Positions 44,929 to 54,934 are shown, counted from the stretch's first letter. The stretch: DNA of 64,000 nt from Ruegeria atlantica (GCF_013032505.1 NZ_WQCG01000001.1:1054001-1118000); one strand, 5' to 3'. Translations and numbers: made by a program. Notes: a model not told the origin generated them from the sequence alone.

Positions 44929-47325
44929 CTAAAACGGAACATCATCCTTGGCGGAGAGAAAGCGGGAAACCACCTTTTTGGTACCAGCCTTGTCAAAATC
45001 GACCTCGACCTTGTCACCCTCGATACCAATAACGGCGCCATAGCCGAATTTCTGATGAAACACGCGCTCGCCCATGGTGAAACTCGCAACTGCGGTCGCG
45101 TCGATCACCGTATTTCGGCTTTCGCGGGGTTGAGATGTCCCATATTGCCCCTGCCGCGCCTGCATCCGCCTCCAACCTGGCGAGTTGTACACATTCGCTT
45201 CAGCCGCACGGGTCTCAATACTCGCCGTCGGCTGCCCGCCCCCGTACAACCCGGGTGGCGTCAGAACTTCGACATGGTCTTCAGGCAACTCATCAACGAA
45301 GCGTGACGGCATTGCATTCTGCCACTGGCCAAACACCCGACGATTGGCCGCAAAGGAAATCGTACAGACTTCTTCCGCGCGGGTGATGCCCACATAGGCC
45401 AGTCGCCGCTCCTCTTCGAGGCCCTTGATCCCGGACTCGTCCATTGATCTCTGTGAGGGAAACAGCCCGTCTTCCCACCCCGGCAAGAACACGGCCGGAA
45501 ACTCAAGCCCCTTTGCCGCGTGCAGAGTCATGATGGAAACCTTGGCCCCATCGCCCTCTTGCTCATTGTCCATGACTAGGCTGACATGCTCAAGAAACCC
45601 TTGCAGGTTCTCGAAATTGTCCAGCTGGTTGACCAGTTCCTTGAGGTTTTCCAACCGTCCCGGAGCTTCCGGAGTCTTTTCGTTCTGCCAGTGGGCCGTG
45701 TAGCCGGATTCGTCCAGAATGATCTGTGCCAGTTCGATATGTGAGACCTCGGGCTCACCAAACCGCATCGGAGCGGAGCCATCATCAATTACAGAATCAT
45801 CGTCAACCTCGATCCGAGGACCTCGGGTCATCGCATTCCAGCGGGCCAACCCATCAATCAACTCGCGCAGCGCTTTGCCGCCCTTACCCTTGATCAGCCC
45901 GTTATCGACTGCAATGCGCGCGCCATCGACCAGAGACACGCCATTTTCCCGTGCCGTCATCTGAATCGTCTGCTGCGCCTTGTCACCAAGCCCACGCTTC
46001 GGAGTGTTTACAATCCGCTCGAACGCGAGATCGTCACCGGGGCTGACCACCAGCCGGAAATACGCCATTGCGTCGCGAATCTCCATCCGCTCATAGAATC
46101 GCGGGCCGCCTATGACCTTGTAGGGCAGACCAATGGTCAGAAAACGGTCCTCAAACGCCCGCATCTGATGGCTGGCCCGCACGAGAATCGCAATTTCATC
46201 CAGATTGAAGGGTCGCACCCCGCGCGTTCCGCCCTGCATCGCGTCGATTTCTTCACCGATCCAGCGGGCCTCTTCCTCGCCATCCCAGTGGCCGATTAAC
46301 CGTACCTTTTCGCCATCCTGCGCATCAGTCCACAGTTCTTTGCCCAACCGGCTTTCATTGCCGCGAATTACATTGGACGCAGCCGCCAGAATATGTGGGG
46401 TTGAACGATAATTTTGTTCCAGCCGGACAACATAAGCCCCGGGAAAATCCTTCTCAAACCGCAGGATGTTGCCCACCTCGGCCCCTCGCCAACCATAAAT
46501 TGATTGATCGTCATCCCCAACGCAACAAATGTTCTTGTGCGCCCCGGCCAGCAGCCGCAGCCACAGGTATTGCGCGACGTTGGTATCCTGGTATTCGTCC
46601 ACTAGGATGTAGCGGAACCAACGTTGATATTGCTCCAACACATCCTGATGGGTCTGGAAGATCGTGACCATGTGCAACAGCAGATCACCGAAATCCACCG
46701 CATTCAGCTCGCGCAGCCGGATTTGGTACTGAGCGTAGATCTCAATTCCCTTGTGGTTATAGGCGCCGGCATCGGCAGTAGGCACCTTGTCGGGCGTAAG
46801 CGCCCGGTTCTTCCAGTCATCAATGATTCCGGCCAACATGCGCGCAGGCCAGCGTTTGTCATCGATATTGGCCGCCTGAATCAGCTGTTTGAGCAGCCGC
46901 AGTTGATCATCCGTATCTAGAATGGTGAAATTCGATTTCAGATCGACCAGTTCTGCGTGCCGCCGCAGCAGCTTGACGCAGATCGAGTGGAATGTGCCCA
47001 GCCAAGGCATCCCTTCGGCCGGTTGCCCCAACAAACGGCCCACGCGGTTCTTCATCTCGCGCGCGGCCTTGTTGGTGAAAGTCACCGACAAGATTTCGTT
47101 CGGGCGCGCCCGCCCGGTACTAAGCAGATGCGCGATACGCGCGGTCAGTGCCTTGGTTTTGCCCGTACCTGCGCCTGCCAGCATCAGGACAGGCCCGTCC
47201 AAACGCTCGACCGCATCGCGCTGCGCGGGGTTCAGCTCGTCCAGATAAGGCATAGGGCGCGCGGCCATGGCCCGCGCGGACAGGGATGCGCCCTCGAAGG
47301 CGTCCATTTCGTCAAAACTGCTCAT
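44929..47325 (-). CDS. uvrD: DNA helicase UvrD/PcrA
   Basis: A 798-residue SF1A 3'-5' helicase used in nucleotide excision and mismatch repair. Walker A GAGTGKT is at 51-57, then DEYQDTN, VGDDDQSIYGWRGA, the VRLEQNYRST motif, and TLHAAKGLEFPAVFL. The C terminus (GERVFHQKFGYGAV) is the Tudor-like tail that binds RNA polymerase in PcrA/UvrD. Either symbol could be used. Confidence 0.92.
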   Translation of the reverse strand: MSSFDEMDAFEGASLSARAMAARPMPYLDELNPAQRDAVERLDGPVLMLAGAGTGKTKALTARIAHLLSTGRARPNEILSVTFTNKAAREMKNRVGRLLGQPAEGMPWLGTFHSICVKLLRRHAELVDLKSNFTILDTDDQLRLLKQLIQAANIDDKRWPARMLAGIIDDWKNRALTPDKVPTADAGAYNHKGIEIYAQYQIRLRELNAVDFGDLLLHMVTIFQTHQDVLEQYQRWFRYILVDEYQDTNVAQYLWLRLLAGAHKNICCVGDDDQSIYGWRGAEVGNILRFEKDFPGAYVVRLEQNYRSTPHILAAASNVIRGNESRLGKELWTDAQDGEKVRLIGHWDGEEEARWIGEEIDAMQGGTRGVRPFNLDEIAILVRASHQMRAFEDRFLTIGLPYKVIGGPRFYERMEIRDAMAYFRLVVSPGDDLAFERIVNTPKRGLGDKAQQTIQMTARENGVSLVDGARIAVDNGLIKGKGGKALRELIDGLARWNAMTRGPRIEVDDDSVIDDGSAPMRFGEPEVSHIELAQIILDESGYTAHWQNEKTPEAPGRLENLKELVNQLDNFENLQGFLEHVSLVMDNEQEGDGAKVSIMTLHAAKGLEFPAVFLPGWEDGLFPSQRSMDESGIKGLEEERRLAYVGITRAEEVCTISFAANRRVFGQWQNAMPSRFVDELPEDHVEVLTPPGLYGGGQPTASIETRAAEANVYNSPGWRRMQARQGQYGTSQPRESRNTVIDATAVASFTMGERVFHQKFGYGAVIGIEGDKVEVDFDKAGTKKVVSRFLSAKDDVPF

Positions 47326-47506
47326 CTTTCCAAACTACGCTGGATGAAGGCTGAGGGAAAGGGTTTGTTCACGCCTTGTTCGCACAGTTTTTGATGCAGT
47401 GTTACGATCAATTCTATTCAAAACTTTTGACCTGCGGACGACCACGTTAACCATCTGTAAAACCCCCGGCGCGATGATCAGTAAACTGCTGTGGGAGCGC
47501 AAAGAA

Positions 47507-49291
47507 ATGACTCAGGAGAAACGGGGGGGCGTAAATCACCGGCTGAAATGGATCGGCATCAGCATGTTGCTGATTTCTCTGGCAATTGGAAGCGGTTGGG
47601 GCGTGTACAAATTACCCGCCCCGCTGGTCGACAGGATGTTGAAGACCGACATTTTAAAGCAGGCCGAGCTGTGGAAACGCCGTGTCGTGTTGCACCTGGA
47701 GGACCCCGAAAGTGCCCTGGAAACCGGCGTAATCGATGCCCACGACGCCGAGTTTCTGACCTCGATGCCGGAGGCATCCGATGTTTACCGGTTCAAATTG
47801 TTTGATACGAATGGACGGGTCACGTGGTCGACTCGCCCGACTGAGATCGGCAGTGTCGAAAACCGCGATTTCTTTCGCAGCGACGTTGCCCGAGGGATGA
47901 TTCACTACATTCAGGAAATTGTTCCTCTGTCCGAGATCGACGGGCTTGATCTACACACCGACAATATTGGAAACGCAACTCAGCACCATGTCGCAGAAGT
48001 CTTCATGCCCGTGACCAAGAACGGTCGCTTTATCGGCGCGATTGAATTTTTTACGGACATCTCTGATTTGCGCACCACTTTTGTTTCGCGGCTCAGAATT
48101 TCTTTAACAGTCCTGAGCGGTATCGCCCTGCTTGCTTTGGCTGCGGTTTCTTTTGCCAGCTACAGGACCAACCGCTTGCAAATGCAGGCACTTCAAAAAC
48201 AATCGACCAAAGAGCGTGACCTGATGGAAGACCAATTGCGTCTGGCCCGCGAAGTCCGCTTGCTGGGCGAATTGAATGAGTGGCTGCAATCCAGCCGCTC
48301 TTTGGACGAGTTGTTCGATATGGTCTCGCGTTTCATGACACATATCCTACCTGAGGCCGAGGGCAGCGTTTACGTTTATTCCAACTCCCGCGATGTCCTG
48401 GATGGGTGTGCCAGCTGGAACGGCGGAACACACAAAGCACACATCCACCCCGAAGGGTGCTGGGGCCTTCGACGCGGCCGAACCTATGAATACGGCGCTT
48501 CAGAGATCGATTTTGTTTGTGAACATGCAGAACCCCATGATGGAAGGCCCTATTTCTGCTTTCCGATCCTCGCGCATGGGGAAACGGTCGGTCTCTTACA
48601 TCTTCGTGCTCTCGAAAGCATGGATGTGGCGTTTCATGCTAGCAAAAAACTGGCTCAGCTTTGCGCCGAACAGATCAGTATGGCGATTGCCAATGTAAGA
48701 ATGCGCGATCAACTGCATGACCAGTCTGTCCGGGATCCCCTAACCGGGCTGTTCAACAGGCGGCACATGATCGAAACACTGCGCAAATCCATCAACCGCA
48801 GTCAGCAAACTGGCGCGCCGCTGAGCCTGATAGCCGTAGATGTCGATCACTTCAAAAAGTTCAACGACACCCATGGGCATGATGCCGGTGACATGGTGTT
48901 GCGCGCAGTTGGCGCTGCATTGGAACAGGGCTGCGACCGGGACGAGGTTGCCTGTCGCATCGGTGGTGAGGAATTCATGCTGATCCTACCCGACAACACA
49001 TCTGACGACGCGGTTACACGTGCCGAACAATTGCGGCAGGCGGTCGAGGCCGTCTCGGTGCGCTACGGTGAGAAATCCCTGCCCCGTATCACGATCTCAG
49101 TTGGGGTTTCGCATTATCCGGCGCATGGCACTATGCCGCAGGATCTGATGCGCTCTGCGGATGATGCGCTGTATGCGGCAAAAGACAAAGGTCGCAATCA
49201 AGTTCAGGTCGCAGGCAGCTGGGACGACGCACGGCAGATTTCCAAGCTCAAAAAGCCGATAAAAGCCGTTGTGGGGCAATCAACGGCTTAA
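47507..49291 (+). CDS. Membrane diguanylate cyclase with periplasmic sensor, GAF and GGDEF domains
   Basis: A 594-residue protein. Helix 1 at about 12-34, a periplasmic sensor to about 190 (includes SRPTEIGSVENRDFFR-type Cache features), helix 2 near 195-215, a GAF-like region around 250-400, and a GGDEF domain from about 420. RDPLTGLFNRRHM opens the cyclase domain and the active site reads CRIGGEEF, so c-di-GMP synthesis is expected. The inhibitory RxxD site is not intact. Start is uncertain; ATG 47507 has GGGAG 11 nt upstream, and the frame is open from 47399. Confidence 0.82.
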   Translation: MTQEKRGGVNHRLKWIGISMLLISLAIGSGWGVYKLPAPLVDRMLKTDILKQAELWKRRVVLHLEDPESALETGVIDAHDAEFLTSMPEASDVYRFKLFDTNGRVTWSTRPTEIGSVENRDFFRSDVARGMIHYIQEIVPLSEIDGLDLHTDNIGNATQHHVAEVFMPVTKNGRFIGAIEFFTDISDLRTTFVSRLRISLTVLSGIALLALAAVSFASYRTNRLQMQALQKQSTKERDLMEDQLRLAREVRLLGELNEWLQSSRSLDELFDMVSRFMTHILPEAEGSVYVYSNSRDVLDGCASWNGGTHKAHIHPEGCWGLRRGRTYEYGASEIDFVCEHAEPHDGRPYFCFPILAHGETVGLLHLRALESMDVAFHASKKLAQLCAEQISMAIANVRMRDQLHDQSVRDPLTGLFNRRHMIETLRKSINRSQQTGAPLSLIAVDVDHFKKFNDTHGHDAGDMVLRAVGAALEQGCDRDEVACRIGGEEFMLILPDNTSDDAVTRAEQLRQAVEAVSVRYGEKSLPRITISVGVSHYPAHGTMPQDLMRSADDALYAAKDKGRNQVQVAGSWDDARQISKLKKPIKAVVGQSTA

Positions 49292-49330
49292 ATTCCTTGC
49301 CGAATCGCGCCTTTGGCCCGATCAATCCCC

Positions 49331-50485
49331 ATGGACCTTCATAGTCGCTTTCCCGGCATCGCCGATCTGAAACACCGCGCCCAGCGCAGGATACCTCACT
49401 TTGTCTGGGAGTATCTGGACAGTGGAACCGGCGTTGAGGCCACGTTGCGCCGCAATCGCGACAGCTTGGACCGCGCCGGCTTTCTGCCTTCGATCCTCCA
49501 CGGGCCGTTGGAATTTGACACCTCGACCAAGTTTCTGGGGCAGACCTACCCTTTGCCTTTCGGCGTTGCTCCGATCGGTATGGCAGGCTTGATCTGGCCC
49601 GATGCCGAAGGCCACTTGGCCCGTGCCGCTGCCGAAGCTGGGTTGCCCTTTACCTTGAGCAATGTCGCCTGCCAAAGCCCCGAGGACGTCGCGCCCCATC
49701 TAGGTGAAAACGCTTGGTTTCAGCTGTATCCGCCTAAAGATCCGGACATTCGTAAAGATCTTCTGAATCGGGTCCGGGATGCTGGCTTTACGACGCTTGT
49801 AATGACTGCAGACGTTCCGGTTGCATCCAGACGCGAACGTCAGACACGCTCGGGCCTGACCAATCCACCACGATTGACACCGCGCTTGCTGGCCCAAATC
49901 GCAATGCGGCCTGAATGGGCGCTTGGAATTGCGCGCAGTGGGCCTCCGCGGATGCGGACACTGGACAAATATACGGACAACTCCAGCAACCTGCCACCAA
50001 CCGCACATGTTGGATATTTGCTCCGTACGTCTCCGGATATGGACTATGTTCACTGGCTGCGCGATGCCTGGGATGGTCCACTGATCGTGAAAGGCGTACA
50101 GCGCCCTGAAGATGCCGAACCGTTGCAGAAGGCGGGTGTGGACGCTCTGTGGCTATCAAATCATGGCGGTCGGCAATTTGACGGCGCCCCGGCCAGTATC
50201 GACGCCCTTCCCGCCATTCGCGCGGCCACCGACTTGCCCCTGATCTTCGACAGCGGGATTGAAGGTGGTTTGGACATTTTGCGAGCCAAGGCCTTAGGGG
50301 CCGATTTCGTGATGTTGGGCCGTGGCTTCATGTACGGGCTTGCCGCCCTGGGCGCAAAAGGCCCAGCCCACGTTATCGACATTTTGCGGCAGGACATGCA
50401 CGCGAACATGGGCCAATTGGGCGCCGAGTCGCTGAATCACCTACCGCCCATTACCCCGCTTGTTCATGCCGCGATGCAGCGTTAA
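49331..50485 (+). CDS. lldD: FMN-dependent alpha-hydroxy-acid oxidase / L-lactate dehydrogenase
   Basis: A 384-residue FMN TIM-barrel enzyme. VWEYLDSGTG, PFGVAPIGMAGLIWPDAE, FQLYPPKD, and the active-site LSNHGGRQFDG with the catalytic His, then FDSGIEGGLDILRAKALGAD binding the FMN phosphate. It likely oxidises L-lactate or a related hydroxy acid to feed pyruvate, in keeping with pyruvate carboxylase downstream. ATG 49331 gives MDLHSRFPGIADL. The specificity is not certain. Confidence 0.8.
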   Translation: MDLHSRFPGIADLKHRAQRRIPHFVWEYLDSGTGVEATLRRNRDSLDRAGFLPSILHGPLEFDTSTKFLGQTYPLPFGVAPIGMAGLIWPDAEGHLARAAAEAGLPFTLSNVACQSPEDVAPHLGENAWFQLYPPKDPDIRKDLLNRVRDAGFTTLVMTADVPVASRRERQTRSGLTNPPRLTPRLLAQIAMRPEWALGIARSGPPRMRTLDKYTDNSSNLPPTAHVGYLLRTSPDMDYVHWLRDAWDGPLIVKGVQRPEDAEPLQKAGVDALWLSNHGGRQFDGAPASIDALPAIRAATDLPLIFDSGIEGGLDILRAKALGADFVMLGRGFMYGLAALGAKGPAHVIDILRQDMHANMGQLGAESLNHLPPITPLVHAAMQR

Positions 50486-50527
50486 TAAGTAGATAGCGCT
50501 AACAGGGGGCGTTTGCGAGCGTTAACA
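50478..50527 (+). repeat. Three AGCGYTAAYA direct repeats upstream of pyruvate carboxylase
   Basis: AGCGTTAATA (50478-50487, at the end of lldD), AGCGCTAACA (50495-50504) and AGCGTTAACA (50518-50527). The starts are 17 and 23 nt apart, so they could be sites for a regulator, but no known motif is matched. Confidence 0.4.
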
Positions 50528-50612
50528 TGCCGGTTCTACCCAGAACGACTGATATACGTACGCGTATTGTCCGCCTATCAACACGGCCAAACAAGTAGGA
50601 CCGGGACCCGAC

Positions 50613-53600
50613 ATGACTGAATTCAACAAGATCCTGATCGCCAACCGAGGCGAGATTGCCATTCGCGTGATGCGCGCAGCTAATGAGATGGGCAAGCGTA
50701 CTGTTGCCATCTTTGCCGAAGAGGACAAGCTGGGCCTGCATCGTTTCAAAGCGGATGAGGCATATCGCATTGGCGAGGGCATGGGGCCTGTTGCCGCCTA
50801 CCTGAGCATCGACGAGATCATCCGCGTCGCGAAGGAATGCGGGGCGGACGCGATCCACCCCGGCTATGGCCTGCTGTCCGAAAACCCGGACTTCGTGGAT
50901 GCTTGCGTGCAAAACGGTATCACCTTCATTGGCCCCAAGGCCGAAACCATGCGCGCCCTGGGCGACAAGGCCAGCGCGCGCCGGGTGGCCATCGCCGCGG
51001 ATGTACCTGTCATCCCGGCGACAGAGGTTCTGGGCGATGATATGGATGCAATCCGCGCCGAGGCCAAAGAAATCGGTTATCCACTGATGCTCAAAGCGTC
51101 CTGGGGCGGCGGCGGGCGCGGTATGCGCCCGATCCATTCGGAGGATGAGCTAGAAGAGAAGGTTTTGGAAGGTCGCCGCGAAGCCGAGGCCGCATTCGGC
51201 AATGGAGAGGGTTATCTGGAAAAGATGATCATCCGCGCGCGTCACGTCGAGGTGCAGATCCTGGGCGACAAGCACGGTGAGATCTATCACCTGTATGAAC
51301 GCGACTGCTCAGTCCAGCGCCGGAACCAAAAAGTTGTCGAACGCGCCCCTGCCCCTTACTTAAGCGAAGAACAACGCGCCGAGATCTGTGAACTGGGCCG
51401 CAAAATCTGCGCGCATGTGAATTATGAATGCGCAGGCACGGTTGAATTCCTGATGGATATGGAAACCGGCAAGTTCTACTTCATCGAAGTGAATCCGCGC
51501 GTGCAGGTGGAACACACGGTTACCGAAGAGGTCACCGGTATCGACATCGTTCAAGCTCAGATCCTGATCGCCGAGGGCAAAACCCTAGCCGAAGCCACAG
51601 GTGCCGCCAGCCAGGCAGACGTGCATCTGACCGGCCACGCGCTGCAAACCCGGATCACTACCGAAGATCCGCAAAACAACTTTATCCCCGACTATGGCCG
51701 TATTACCGCCTATCGATCGGCCACCGGCATGGGAATCCGTTTGGACGGCGGCACGGCTTATGCAGGCGGGGTCATCACGCGGTACTATGACTCGCTGCTG
51801 ACCAAGGTGACCGCCAAGGCACCAACGCCCGAAGCGGCGATCGCCCGGATGGACCGCGCCCTGCGCGAGTTCCGTATTCGGGGCGTCAGCACCAATATCG
51901 ACTTTGTCATCAACCTGCTGAAACATCCGACTTTCCTGTCGAATGAATACACCACCAAGTTCATCGACACGACGCCGGATCTGTTCACCTTCAAGCGCCG
52001 CCGCGACCGGGGCACCAAGGTGCTGACCTATATCGCCGACATTACGGTGAACGGCCATCCCGAAACCAAAGACCGCCCCGAACCACGCGCTGACTTGAAA
52101 GAGGCCAAGGCACCTGCGCCAAAAGCCGAGGCACAGATGGGCACCCGCAACCTGCTGGAACAAAAGGGCCCGCAAGCCGTGGCCGACTGGATGAAGGCGC
52201 AGCGTCAGCTTTTGATCACCGACACCACCATGCGGGACGGCCATCAGTCTTTGCTGGCGACCCGGATGCGGTCGATCGACATGATCAAGGTCGCGCCAAC
52301 CTATTCGGCCAACCTGCCACAGCTGTTCTCGGTCGAATGCTGGGGCGGTGCAACATTCGACGTGGCCTATCGGTTCCTGCAAGAATGCCCCTGGCAGCGT
52401 CTGCGCGACCTCCGCGAAGCGATGCCGAACCTGATGACCCAAATGCTGCTACGCGGTGCAAATGGGGTTGGCTATACCAACTATCCCGACAACGTGGTGC
52501 AGGAATTCGTTCGTCAGGCGTCGCAGAATATCGACGTGTTCCGCGTGTTCGACTCTCTGAACTGGGTTGAGAATATGCGCGTCGCCATGGACGCAGTTGT
52601 TGAGAACGGCAAAATCTGTGAAGGAACGGTCTGTTACACCGGTGACATTTTGGACCCGGATCGCGCCAAGTATGACCTGAAGTACTATGTCGGCATGGCG
52701 AAAGAGCTGCGCGATGCGGGTGCTCATGTCCTTGGCCTCAAGGACATGGCGGGGCTATTGAAACCAGCCTCGGCGCGCATCCTGATCCGTGCACTGAAGG
52801 AGGAGGTCGGGCTACCGATCCACTTCCACACACACGACACCGCAGGCATTGCCAGCGCGACCATTCTGGCGGCATCAGAGGCCGGCGTGGACGCGGTTGA
52901 TTGCGCGATGGATAGCTTCTCAGGCAACACCTCGCAGGCGACGCTGGGGACGGTGGTCGAAGCGCTGCGGCATACCGAGCGTGACACTGGGCTGGACATC
53001 AAATCCATCCGTGAGATCAGCGATTATTTTGAGGCGGTCCGTGGGCAATATGCGGCCTTCGAATCCAGCCTGCAGGCCCCGGCATCCGAGGTCTATCTGC
53101 ACGAGATGCCCGGCGGTCAGTTCACTAACCTCAAGGCGCAGGCGCGGTCGTTGGGGCTGGAGGAACGCTGGCACGAAGTCGCCCAGATGTATGCGGACGT
53201 GAACCAGATGTTCGGTGACATTGTGAAAGTGACACCGTCGTCCAAAGTTGTGGGTGACATGGCGTTGATGATGGTCAGCCAGAACATGACCCGAGAGCAG
53301 GTCGAAGATCCGAATACAGATGTCGCCTTCCCCGACTCGGTCGTGGACATGATGCGCGGCAATCTGGGTCAACCACCGGGCGGGTTCCCAGACACCATCG
53401 TCACGAAAGTACTTAAAGACGAAGCGCCCAATACAGATCGCCCCGGCAAGGATGTCCCGCCGGTTGACCTTGAGGCTACACGTGCCGAGCTGTCCAAACA
53501 GCTGGAAGGCAAGGAGGTCGATGACGAGGATCTGAACGGTTATCTGATGTACCCCAAGGTTTTCCTGGACTACATGGGGCGCCACCGGACCTATGGCCCT

Positions 53601-54050
53601 GTTCGAACGCTGCCGACCCGCACATTCTTCTATGGAATGGAGCCGGGCGAAGAAATCACGGCTGAGATCGACCCAGGCAAAACGTTGGAAATCCGCTGTC
53701 AGGCCATCGGTGAGACCGATGAAAAGGGCGAGGTCAAAGTATTCTTTGAGCTCAACGGCCAACCACGTGTGATCCGGGTGCCGAACCGTTTGGTCACCTC
53801 AACGACACAGTCCCGACCAAAAGCTGAGGCCGGTAATCCCAACCACATCGGCGCACCGATGCCTGGCGTTGTTGCCACCGTTGCCGTGACTGTCGGCCAA
53901 GAGGTCAAGGAAGGCGATATGCTGTTGACCATCGAAGCGATGAAAATGGAAACCGGCATCCATGCCGAGCGTGATGCGACGGTAAAGGCCGTTCACATCC
54001 AGCCGGGCGGTCAGATTGACGCAAAGGACCTACTGGTCGAACTGGAATAA
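50613..54050 (+). CDS. pyc: Pyruvate carboxylase
   Basis: A 1145-residue four-domain enzyme that carboxylates pyruvate to oxaloacetate. The biotin carboxylase domain covers about 1-450 (KILIANRGEIAIRVMRAA; KASWGGGGRGMR; FIEVNPRVQVEHTVTEE), the carboxyltransferase domain about 530-800 (ITDTTMRDGHQSLLATRMR; HTHDTAGI), the PC tetramerisation region follows, and the biotinyl domain ends the protein with EAMKMETG, Lys1111 being the biotin site. Full length, single chain. A terminator follows. Confidence 0.97.
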   Translation: MTEFNKILIANRGEIAIRVMRAANEMGKRTVAIFAEEDKLGLHRFKADEAYRIGEGMGPVAAYLSIDEIIRVAKECGADAIHPGYGLLSENPDFVDACVQNGITFIGPKAETMRALGDKASARRVAIAADVPVIPATEVLGDDMDAIRAEAKEIGYPLMLKASWGGGGRGMRPIHSEDELEEKVLEGRREAEAAFGNGEGYLEKMIIRARHVEVQILGDKHGEIYHLYERDCSVQRRNQKVVERAPAPYLSEEQRAEICELGRKICAHVNYECAGTVEFLMDMETGKFYFIEVNPRVQVEHTVTEEVTGIDIVQAQILIAEGKTLAEATGAASQADVHLTGHALQTRITTEDPQNNFIPDYGRITAYRSATGMGIRLDGGTAYAGGVITRYYDSLLTKVTAKAPTPEAAIARMDRALREFRIRGVSTNIDFVINLLKHPTFLSNEYTTKFIDTTPDLFTFKRRRDRGTKVLTYIADITVNGHPETKDRPEPRADLKEAKAPAPKAEAQMGTRNLLEQKGPQAVADWMKAQRQLLITDTTMRDGHQSLLATRMRSIDMIKVAPTYSANLPQLFSVECWGGATFDVAYRFLQECPWQRLRDLREAMPNLMTQMLLRGANGVGYTNYPDNVVQEFVRQASQNIDVFRVFDSLNWVENMRVAMDAVVENGKICEGTVCYTGDILDPDRAKYDLKYYVGMAKELRDAGAHVLGLKDMAGLLKPASARILIRALKEEVGLPIHFHTHDTAGIASATILAASEAGVDAVDCAMDSFSGNTSQATLGTVVEALRHTERDTGLDIKSIREISDYFEAVRGQYAAFESSLQAPASEVYLHEMPGGQFTNLKAQARSLGLEERWHEVAQMYADVNQMFGDIVKVTPSSKVVGDMALMMVSQNMTREQVEDPNTDVAFPDSVVDMMRGNLGQPPGGFPDTIVTKVLKDEAPNTDRPGKDVPPVDLEATRAELSKQLEGKEVDDEDLNGYLMYPKVFLDYMGRHRTYGPVRTLPTRTFFYGMEPGEEITAEIDPGKTLEIRCQAIGETDEKGEVKVFFELNGQPRVIRVPNRLVTSTTQSRPKAEAGNPNHIGAPMPGVVATVAVTVGQEVKEGDMLLTIEAMKMETGIHAERDATVKAVHIQPGGQIDAKDLLVELE

Positions 54051-54074
54051 CCGACCTAACGTTCTCAGGAACAA

Positions 54075-54108
54075 GGGCCGTTCGGGTAACCGGGCGGCCT
54101 ATTTTTTT
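54075..54108 (+). terminator. Terminator after pyc
   Basis: An 11-bp stem with three G-T pairs (54075-54085 / 54090-54100, loop GTAA) followed by A and seven T (54102-54108). Confidence 0.85.
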
Positions 54109-54122
54109 GAAAGGAGCAGACC

Positions 54123-54506
54123 ATGCTGTCCATCACCCCTGTCTACGCCGCGTTGCTGGCACTTCTTTATGTCACGCTCAGTGTGCAGGTCATCCTGCAA
54201 CGCCGCAGCGACAAGATTTCATACGGTGATGGTGGAAACACTGGCATGCTCAAAGTAATGCGCACCCATTCCAACTTTGCCGAATACGCGCCGTTCGCAC
54301 TGCTGCTGATCGCCATGGTCGAGCTTCAGGGTGCCGGTGCGTGGCTGGTCAACCTATTGGGCCTTGGTATTCTGGCCGGGCGGGTGCTGCACGCTTATGG
54401 GTTCGGGCGCCAACCGCAGATTGTGATTCTGCGCCAGATCGGCATGTTGTTGACCTTCGCGGTGATGGTAATTGCGGCAATATCCAGCCTTTTGATGGCA
54501 CTATGA
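54123..54506 (+). CDS. MAPEG family membrane protein
   Basis: A 127-residue, four-helix protein of the MAPEG type: N-terminal VYAALLALLYVTLSVQVI, then RTHSNFAEYAPFALLLIAM with the family N-x-x-E pattern, and GRVLHAYGF. Eukaryotic members use glutathione; the bacterial function is mostly unassigned. AAGGAG precedes the start. It lies right after the pyc terminator and has its own promoter or read-through. Confidence 0.85.
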   Translation: MLSITPVYAALLALLYVTLSVQVILQRRSDKISYGDGGNTGMLKVMRTHSNFAEYAPFALLLIAMVELQGAGAWLVNLLGLGILAGRVLHAYGFGRQPQIVILRQIGMLLTFAVMVIAAISSLLMAL

Positions 54507-54522
54507 GCGGGCGGCGGGGTCA

Positions 54523-54675
54523 TCACCCCGCCAAAATCCGCGTTTCGATTCGGGGCGCTTCCATAAAGAAAGGCTCCGCTTCGCCCAAACGATTCTGATC
54601 CGTGTCTCCGATGGTTGACGCCAGCAAAATCATCGCCGCTAGAGCCGCCATCTTCAGGTCCTTAAAATACGTCAT
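54523..54675 (-). CDS. Small 50-residue protein with strong ribosome binding site
   Basis: A frame starting at ATG 54675 with GGAGGTGA about 6 nt upstream, near-perfect Shine-Dalgarno. The product begins MTYFKDLKMAALAAMILLAS, a basic stretch then a hydrophobic segment, and continues with an acidic part (IGDTDQNRLGEAEPFF) ending in RILAG. It may be a small exported or membrane-anchored protein; I do not recognise the family. It converges with the MAPEG gene, and a GGCGGGGT/ACCCCGCC hairpin (54513-54532) covers its end. Confidence 0.55.
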   Translation of the reverse strand: MTYFKDLKMAALAAMILLASTIGDTDQNRLGEAEPFFMEAPRIETRILAG

Positions 54676-54824
54676 TTATGTCACCTCCACAGTTTCTATT
54701 CTTGGATGCTTTGGTTCTTGAACGGTTGAGAGGCACAATTCCGTCGCAAAGAATTTTCCTCTTTTTTGCTTTTTCCGCTTGCAGGCATGCGTGGGAATTT
54801 ATACATCCCTCCTCACTCAACGGC

Positions 54825-54899
54825 GCGGGCGTAGCTCAGGGGTAGAGCATAACCTTGCCAAGGTTAGGGTCGGGCGTTCGAATCGCCTCGCCCGCTCCA
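54825..54899 (+). tRNA. tRNA-Gly(GCC), copy 1
   Basis: 75 nt with acceptor stem GCGGGCG / CGCCCGC, a D arm with AGCTCAGGGGTAGAGC, anticodon loop TTGCCAA (anticodon GCC), TTCGAAT T loop, and encoded CCA. Identical to the copy at 54935. Confidence 0.97.
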
Positions 54900-54934
54900 T
54901 TGAGAGACCGAAAGGTCGAAAATATGTATCTGAT

